DNA of 64,000 bases from Pseudomonas furukawaii. GTDB taxonomy: Bacteria > Pseudomonadota > Gammaproteobacteria > Pseudomonadales > Pseudomonadaceae. Both the position numbers and the translations under genes were made by a program. A model generated the notes under the pieces. It was not told where the DNA came from, made no database searches, and saw nothing but the letters and a program-made list of their open reading frames with translations. Location of the stretch: positions 2,046,001-2,110,000 of the forward strand of contig NZ_AP014862.1 in assembly GCF_002355475.1 (NCBI RefSeq), read 5' to 3'. Shown here piece after piece: positions 59,130 through 64,000 of the stretch (positions are counted from its first letter, which is position 1; every line of letters begins with the position of its first letter).

Positions 59130-59573
59130 TCAGGGCTGGGTGTTGCCGAAGGCCCAGCGCGGGCGCAGCAGGTCGTAGCACCAGTTGAACGCCAGGGTGT
59201 AGGGCAGGAAGAACAGCAGCAGGCCGATATCCAGCAGCAGGGCTTCCAGCAGGCTGATGGACAACCACCAGGCGGCCAGGGGCACCAGCATCAGCACCAG
59301 CCCCGCTTCGAACAGCAAGGCGTGGACGACCCGCACCGACAGGGTACGGTGGAAGCCGTAGCGGCCTTCGGCCCGGTCGAAGAGGCTGTTGAAGGCCATG
59401 TTCCAGAGCATGGCCACCGTGGAGAAGGCCAGGGTGAGTGCGCCCATGTGGGCCAGGGAGCGGTCCATCAGCAGTGAAAGTACCGGTGCCGTGAGCAGCA
59501 CGGCCAGGCCTTCGAAGCTGATGGCATGGAGGATACGCTCGAGGGCGCTCTTGTTCGGGATTGGCGTGGACAT
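59130..59573 (-). CDS. PACE-family (AceI-like) antimicrobial efflux protein
   Basis: 147 residues, two BTP (bacterial transmembrane pair) domains: ERILHAISFEGLAVLLTAP and ERILHAIS-like second copy RVVHALLFEAGLVLMLVPLA, each with a helix pair. The membrane-embedded glutamate of helix 1 (FEGLAV) needed for chlorhexidine efflux in AceI is present. It is divergent from a LysR gene, the arrangement seen for aceI-aceR. Substrates such as chlorhexidine or polyamines are inferred by family. Confidence 0.9.
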   Translation of the reverse strand: MSTPIPNKSALERILHAISFEGLAVLLTAPVLSLLMDRSLAHMGALTLAFSTVAMLWNMAFNSLFDRAEGRYGFHRTLSVRVVHALLFEAGLVLMLVPLAAWWLSISLLEALLLDIGLLLFFLPYTLAFNWCYDLLRPRWAFGNTQP

Positions 59574-59665
59574 GGTGAAAACTCCGTTGCCGGTGAGAAG
59601 CGATGGCCTGTATTTTCATCGGTCAAGAGGATGGAGTTAAGTTGGATGCCATCGGGAAAACCGAT

Positions 59666-60565
59666 ATGAACTACTCGCCGGAATCACTTCAGGCCTTTGC
59701 CCAGGCTGTCGCCCTGGGCTCCTTCAGCGCGGCGGCGCGCAAGCTGGGCAAGAGCCAGTCCACGGTGAGCGAGGCCATCGCTCGCCTGGAGGCGGACCTG
59801 GGCCTCGAGCTGTTCGAGCGCGGCGGGCGGCAGCCGCAACTCACCGACGCCGGACGGTCCCTGCTGGTGCGGGTCGAGGAGATCCTCGCGGCCTCCGACC
59901 GCCTCCAGCATGCCGCCGCCCGCTGGTCCGAAGGGGTGGAATCGCGGGTCAGCCTGGCGATGTCCGATGCCTACCAGTCGAGCCGTTACGAGACCTGCCT
60001 GGCCGAGCTGGAGGCGCGCTACCCGGATCTGGAGTTCGAATGCCTGATCGCCGAGCACAGTGACGTCATCGAGCTGGTGGAGCAGGGGCGTGCCGACCTG
60101 GGGTTGCTGGCGGCCCAGGGGCGCTACCCGCCGCAGCTGGGCTCGGCGGCGGTCGCCGAGCGTGCCGAGTTCGGCCTCTTCGTGGCCCAGGGGCATCCCC
60201 TGGCGCAGAAGACCGACCTGGCGCTCGGCGATCTGGCCGGCTGGCGCCTCCTGCGGCTCAATACCGTCGGCGATACGCTGGCCATCGACGACGGGCTGCC
60301 GTCCAGCGGCGGCCGCTGCTGGTCCGCGCCCAGCTACCTGATGCTGCTGGAGATGGCCTGCAACGGCTTCGGCTGGGCGGAACTGCCGCGCTGGCTGGTG
60401 GCCGGCTACGCGCCCGGTCGGCTGGCGGAGCTGGATGTACCGGGCTGGCCGCGCAGCCAGGCGGTGGACGCGCTCTGGTCGCGGCGGCGTCCCCTTGGTC
60501 CCGTCGCCAGCTGGTTGCTGGAGCGCCTGCTGGGGCGCCAGGCCGCTTTCCAGGGTGGGTTCTGA
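59666..60565 (+). CDS. LysR-family regulator (AceR-like) of the PACE gene
   Basis: 299 residues: N-terminal HTH (LQAFAQAVALGSFSAAARKL, GKSQSTVSEAIARLEADLGL) and a C-terminal LysR effector domain (VSLAMSDAYQSSRYETCLAEL, LGLLAAQGRYPP). The 92-bp gap to the PACE gene should hold the shared operator; the effector is probably the efflux substrate. A weak ribosome site (GGGAAAA) precedes the ATG. ZIP-transporter gene follows 30 bp downstream and could be co-transcribed. Confidence 0.88.
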   Translation: MNYSPESLQAFAQAVALGSFSAAARKLGKSQSTVSEAIARLEADLGLELFERGGRQPQLTDAGRSLLVRVEEILAASDRLQHAAARWSEGVESRVSLAMSDAYQSSRYETCLAELEARYPDLEFECLIAEHSDVIELVEQGRADLGLLAAQGRYPPQLGSAAVAERAEFGLFVAQGHPLAQKTDLALGDLAGWRLLRLNTVGDTLAIDDGLPSSGGRCWSAPSYLMLLEMACNGFGWAELPRWLVAGYAPGRLAELDVPGWPRSQAVDALWSRRRPLGPVASWLLERLLGRQAAFQGGF

Positions 60566-60595
60566 TAGCCTCGGTCGCTCATCAAGGAGGAAACC

Positions 60596-61339
60596 ATGCA
60601 AATACCCGTCGTCATCCAGGCCGGCCTGTGGGGCTGGCTGGCGGCCAGCAGCCTGCTGATCGGTGCCACAGTCGGTTACCTGGTGAAGCTGCCGCAGAAG
60701 GTGGTCGCCTCGATCATGGCCTACGGCAGCGGGGTCCTGGTGGCCGCGCTCTGTTTCGGCCAGATCCCCGAGGCGGAGCGCATCGGCGGCCTCTGGCCCA
60801 CGCTTGCCGGCCTGCTGGTCGGGGGGCTCGCCTTCGTGCTGGCGAGCCAGTACATCGACCGCCTCGAGCAGCGGCATCGCGTTCGCAGCGGTAACGGCGG
60901 CAATGGGATGGTGGCCCTGTTGATCGCCGTCGGCGCTTTTCTCGACGGCATCCCCGAGTCCTTCGGCCTGGGGCTCGGACTGCTGGATGGCGGCAGCGTC
61001 AGCCTGCTGATGCTGGTGGCCATCATCCTGGCCAACCTGCCGGAAGGACTGGCCAGCGCGGCCGGCTTGCGCGAGGAAAAACGCAGTGCCTGGGTGGTGT
61101 TCGGGCTTTGGGGCGCCATCGCCTTCCTTTCCGGATTGGCGGCCATGGCCGGTCCCGGACTCTTTGCCGACCTTCCGCCGCCCTGGCTGGCCTTCGCCCT
61201 GGGATTCTCGTCAGGCGCGGTGCTCTGCATGCTGGTGGACACCCTGATCCCCGAGGCCTTCGAGACCACCCATGCCTGGACTGGCCTGATCACCCTGGCG
61301 GGGTTCATGACAGCTTTCACCCTCAATCATCTCGTCTGA
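60596..61339 (+). CDS. ZIP-family metal transporter-like protein
   Basis: 247 residues, about eight membrane segments. ZIP signature helices are GAFLDGIPESFGLGLGLLDG and ANLPEGLASAAGLREE; the usual metal histidines of ZupT (H-N-x-P-E-G) are replaced by D-G-I-P-E and N-L-P-E-G, so metal specificity is uncertain. Ribosome site AAGGAGGAAA is strong. Divalent metal import is inferred from family. Confidence 0.85.
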   Translation: MQIPVVIQAGLWGWLAASSLLIGATVGYLVKLPQKVVASIMAYGSGVLVAALCFGQIPEAERIGGLWPTLAGLLVGGLAFVLASQYIDRLEQRHRVRSGNGGNGMVALLIAVGAFLDGIPESFGLGLGLLDGGSVSLLMLVAIILANLPEGLASAAGLREEKRSAWVVFGLWGAIAFLSGLAAMAGPGLFADLPPPWLAFALGFSSGAVLCMLVDTLIPEAFETTHAWTGLITLAGFMTAFTLNHLV

Positions 61340-61408
61340 GGCGAGGCAGCGGCGCGCATCGGCTTCCGCTACAATGCGCGCCGTTTCCGCTTCCCACGAG
61401 ATTTGCCC

Positions 61409-62107
61409 ATGTCCGCCAGCCAGACGCCGATCATTGTCGCCCTCGATTTCCCTTCCCGCGATGCCGCCCTGGCGCTGGCCGACCGGCTCGACCCCGGGCT
61501 GTGCCGGGTGAAGGTGGGCAAGGAACTGTTCACCCGTTGTGGCGCCGATGTGGTGTCGGCCCTGCATGATCGCGGCTTCGAAGTGTTCCTCGACCTCAAG
61601 TTCCACGACATTCCCAACACCACCGCCATGGCGGTGAAGGCTGCCGCCGAACTGGGCGTGTGGATGGTCAATGTCCACTGCTCCGGCGGCCTGCGCATGA
61701 TGGCGGCCTGCCGCGAGACCCTGGACAAGCTGGCCGGGCCCAAGCCCCTGCTGATCGGCGTGACCGTGCTCACCAGCATGGAACGCGAGGACCTGGCCGG
61801 CATCGGCCTGGATATCGAGCCCAAGGAGCAGGTGCTGCGCCTCGCCGGCCTGGCCGACAAGGCCGGACTGGACGGCCTGGTGTGTTCGGCCCAGGAAGCC
61901 GCCGACCTCAAGGCCGCCTATCCGCGCCTGCAACTGGTGACCCCGGGCATCCGTCCGGCCGGCAGCGCCCAGGACGACCAGCGCCGCATCCTCACCCCGC
62001 GCCAGGCGCTGGATGCCGGCTCCGACTACCTGGTGATCGGTCGCCCGATCAGCCAGGCCGCCGACCCGGCCCAGGCCCTGGCCGCCGTGGCCGCCGAGCT
62101 GGCCTGA
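61409..62107 (+). CDS. pyrF: Orotidine 5'-phosphate decarboxylase
   Basis: Last step of UMP synthesis. 232 residues: [20 protein letters not shown], the catalytic cluster [20 protein letters not shown] (Lys-Asp...Lys-x-x-Asp), and [16 protein letters not shown] with IGRPISQA for phosphate binding. ATG 61409 is chosen over an in-frame TTG two codons before. A -10-like TACAAT at 61370-61375 lies about 33 bp upstream. Confidence 0.97.
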   Translation: MSASQTPIIVALDFPSRDAALALADRLDPGLCRVKVGKELFTRCGADVVSALHDRGFEVFLDLKFHDIPNTTAMAVKAAAELGVWMVNVHCSGGLRMMAACRETLDKLAGPKPLLIGVTVLTSMEREDLAGIGLDIEPKEQVLRLAGLADKAGLDGLVCSAQEAADLKAAYPRLQLVTPGIRPAGSAQDDQRRILTPRQALDAGSDYLVIGRPISQAADPAQALAAVAAELA

Positions 62108-62239
62108 CGCCGGCCGTCGCCGCCCTGCCCATCATCGATCTGGATGGGTGGGGCAACAGCCACCTGATGATGCTGCCCCCCAGCCGGCATCGCTGACAGA
62201 CTGCAGCCTCGGTTTCCCATTGACTTCGAGGTTTCGCAG

Positions 62240-63001
62240 ATGAGCATGTCGTTTTCCGGTCAGGTGGCCCTGGTCACCGGTGCCGCCAATGGTATAGGTC
62301 GAGCCACCGCCCAGGCATTCGCCGCCGAGGGCCTGAAGGTCGTGGTGTCCGATGTGGACGTGGCCGGCGGTGAGGGTACCGTCGAACTGATCCGTGCCGC
62401 AGGCGGCGACGCGCGTTTCATCCGTTGCGACGTGACCCGCGAGGCCGAGGTGCAGGCGTTGATGGCGGATGTGGTCGCCACCTACGGTCGCCTGGACTAC
62501 GCCTTCAACAATGCCGGCATCGAGATCGAGAAGGGCAAGCTGGCCGAAGGCAGCGAGGCCGAGTTCGACGCCATCATGGGGGTCAACGTGAAGGGCGTCT
62601 GGCTGTGCATGAAGCACCAGATTCCGCTGCTGCTGGCCCAGGGCGGCGGCGTCATCGTCAACACCGCTTCGGTGGCGGGCCTGGGAGCGGCACCGAAGAT
62701 GAGCATCTACGCCGCCTCCAAGCACGCCGTGATCGGCCTGACCAAGTCGGCGGCCATCGAGTATGCGAAGAAGAAGATCCGGGTGAACGCCGTCTGCCCG
62801 GCAGTGATCGATACCGACATGTTCCGTCGCGCCTACGAGGCGGACCCGAAGAAGGCGGAGTTCGCCGCAGCCATGCATCCGGTGGGACGTATCGGCCGGG
62901 TGGAGGAAATCGCTGCTGCGGTGCTCTACCTTTGCTGCGATGCCGCCGGCTTCACCACCGGCCAGGCCCTGGCGGTGGATGGCGGCGCCACGGCCATCTG
63001 A
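62240..63001 (+). CDS. SDR-family oxidoreductase
   Basis: 253 residues, classical SDR: cofactor motif VTGAANGIGRATAQAF, NNAG in YAFNNAGIEIEK, serine in TASVAGLGAAP, YxxxK in IYAASKHAVIGL, ending TGQALAVDGGATAI. Substrate is unknown; it could act on a glucose- or steroid-like alcohol. Separate from the atu unit. No clear ribosome site beyond GAGG; 132-bp gap after pyrF has only minor hairpins. Confidence 0.88.
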   Translation: MSMSFSGQVALVTGAANGIGRATAQAFAAEGLKVVVSDVDVAGGEGTVELIRAAGGDARFIRCDVTREAEVQALMADVVATYGRLDYAFNNAGIEIEKGKLAEGSEAEFDAIMGVNVKGVWLCMKHQIPLLLAQGGGVIVNTASVAGLGAAPKMSIYAASKHAVIGLTKSAAIEYAKKKIRVNAVCPAVIDTDMFRRAYEADPKKAEFAAAMHPVGRIGRVEEIAAAVLYLCCDAAGFTTGQALAVDGGATAI

Positions 63002-63114
63002 TCCGCTCGGTATTCGCATCCTGTTACAACTGGCCGGGCGTTGGCGCGCTCGGCCACTAGGAGGGCGGTCGTCCTCCTGAGCAGAATCGGGCGGTCGCGA
63101 CAAGGAGTACAACA

Positions 63115-63999
63115 ATGACCGCAAGCCCTCTGGTGACCCTGTTCCTGCCCCTGGCCCTCGGCATCATCATGCTCGGCCTGGGGCTCTCCCTGACCCTGGC
63201 GGATTTCGCCCGGGTGGTGAAGTTTCCCAAGCCGGTGCTGGTCGGATTGGGGTGCCAGATCCTGCTGCTGCCATTGGTGTGCTTCCTGCTGGCCAAGGGG
63301 TTCCAGCTGGAGGCGGCCCTGGCGGTGGGCATGATGCTGCTGGCGGCTTCCCCCGGGGGGACCTCGGCCAACCTCTACAGCCACCTGGCCCATGGCGACG
63401 TCGCCCTGAACATCACCCTGACGGCGGTGAACTCGGTGATCGCCGTTCTCACCATGCCGCTGATCGTGAATCTCTCCCTGGCCCACTTCATGTCGGGCGA
63501 CCAGGCCATACCCCTCCAGTTCGCCAAGGTCCTGCAGGTGTTCGCCATCGTCCTGGGGCCGGTGGCCATCGGCATGTTCCTGCGCAGCCGGTTCCCCGGG
63601 TTCGCCGCGCGCATGGAAAAACCGGTGAAGATCATCTCCGCGCTCTTCCTGCTGCTGATCATCGTGCTGGCGGTGGCGAAGGACTGGCGCACCTTCGTCG
63701 ACTACGCGCCGGTGGTGGGCCTGGCAGCCCTGGCCTTCAACCTCATCAGCCTGGCCGTCGGCTATTTCGTTCCCCGCCTGTTCCGGCTCAGCCAGCGTCA
63801 GGCCGTGGCCATCGGCATGGAAATCGGTATCCACAACGGCACCCTGGCCATCGCCCTGGCCCTCAGCCCCATGTTGCTGAACAACCCGACCATGGCCATT
63901 CCGGCGGCCATCTACAGCATCATCATGTTCTTCACCGCGGCGGGCTTCGGCTGGTGGGTCAACCGCGCCCACGGACGCGAACTCGCCGCCGGGGCCTGA
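63115..63999 (+). CDS. Bile acid:sodium symporter family protein
   Basis: 294 residues, about ten membrane helices of the BASS/SBF fold: ALGIIMLGLGLSLTLADFAR, LAASPGGTSANLYSHLAHGD (the sodium-binding GGTSAN-type crossover) and GIHNGTLAIALALSPMLLNN. Transports organic acids with sodium in characterised members; bile acids are unlikely as natural substrate for this organism. Strong AAGGAG site. Stop TGA is one base before the window end. Confidence 0.9.
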   Translation: MTASPLVTLFLPLALGIIMLGLGLSLTLADFARVVKFPKPVLVGLGCQILLLPLVCFLLAKGFQLEAALAVGMMLLAASPGGTSANLYSHLAHGDVALNITLTAVNSVIAVLTMPLIVNLSLAHFMSGDQAIPLQFAKVLQVFAIVLGPVAIGMFLRSRFPGFAARMEKPVKIISALFLLLIIVLAVAKDWRTFVDYAPVVGLAALAFNLISLAVGYFVPRLFRLSQRQAVAIGMEIGIHNGTLAIALALSPMLLNNPTMAIPAAIYSIIMFFTAAGFGWWVNRAHGRELAAGA

Positions 64000-64000
64000 G

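Overview
The window is 64 kb of GC-rich chromosome from a Pseudomonas, most likely of the P. aeruginosa / resinovorans / citronellolis side of the genus. The evidence is the gene content and order: an rne-rluC divergent pair, the yceD-rpmF-plsX-fabD-fabG-acpP-fabF-pabC-mltG-tmk-holB-pilZ-tatD run without fabH, an RgsA-type sRNA after tatD, etfD divergent from etfBA, and an acyclic terpene utilisation (atu) cluster. It is almost entirely core chromosome. I saw no rRNA, tRNA, insertion sequence, prophage or CRISPR array. Family calls rest on motifs and remembered synteny, not on a search.

Layout. 1-13 kb: aerotaxis receptor aer (cut by the window edge), aconitase acnA, rRNA methylase rlmM, tusA, a MATE efflux pump, pdxB, an AcoX-like ATP-NAD kinase homologue, a DCC thiol oxidoreductase and an MsbA-like ABC exporter. 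13-20 kb: rne (antisense), then rluC, a HAD phosphatase and an S49 peptidase in one overlapping unit, then a Maf-type pyrophosphatase. 20-30 kb: the fatty-acid synthesis cluster and its replication, cell-wall and pilus passengers. 30-38 kb: RgsA-like sRNA, a class V aminotransferase, a TetR regulator, moaA, two DUF proteins, and the ETF / ETF-ubiquinone oxidoreductase genes, with a PsrA-type operator between the divergent units.

38-46.5 kb is more accessory and envelope-directed. It has an alpha/beta hydrolase, a periplasmic binding protein with two overlapping lipoprotein genes (DUF4398 and OmpA-type), a MocR regulator, and a four-gene unit of VWA lipoprotein, ECF sigma factor, membrane anti-sigma and proline-rich lipoprotein. 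The sigma/anti-sigma pair is probably SbrI/SbrR.

46.7-57.2 kb is the atu cluster (atuA-B-C-D-E-F-G on the minus strand, atuR divergent), for catabolism of citronellol/geraniol-type terpenes by geranyl-CoA carboxylation. It has two near-identical inverted operators between atuR and atuA, a REP-type hairpin overlapping the atuA stop codon, and a 0.4-kb block of about 90-bp tandem REP-like units between atuE and atuF. AtuH is not in its usual place. 57-64 kb holds a binding protein, a CPBP protease, a small DUF2897 protein, a PACE efflux pump divergent from a LysR regulator, a ZIP-family transporter, pyrF, an SDR and a bile acid:sodium symporter-type transporter.

I did not find a clearly new defence or mobile system. 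The best candidates for undescribed biology are the VWA/ECF-sigma unit, the REP array inside the atu operon, the strong inverted repeat in the rne-rluC gap, and the near-leaderless promoters of rluC and yceD.
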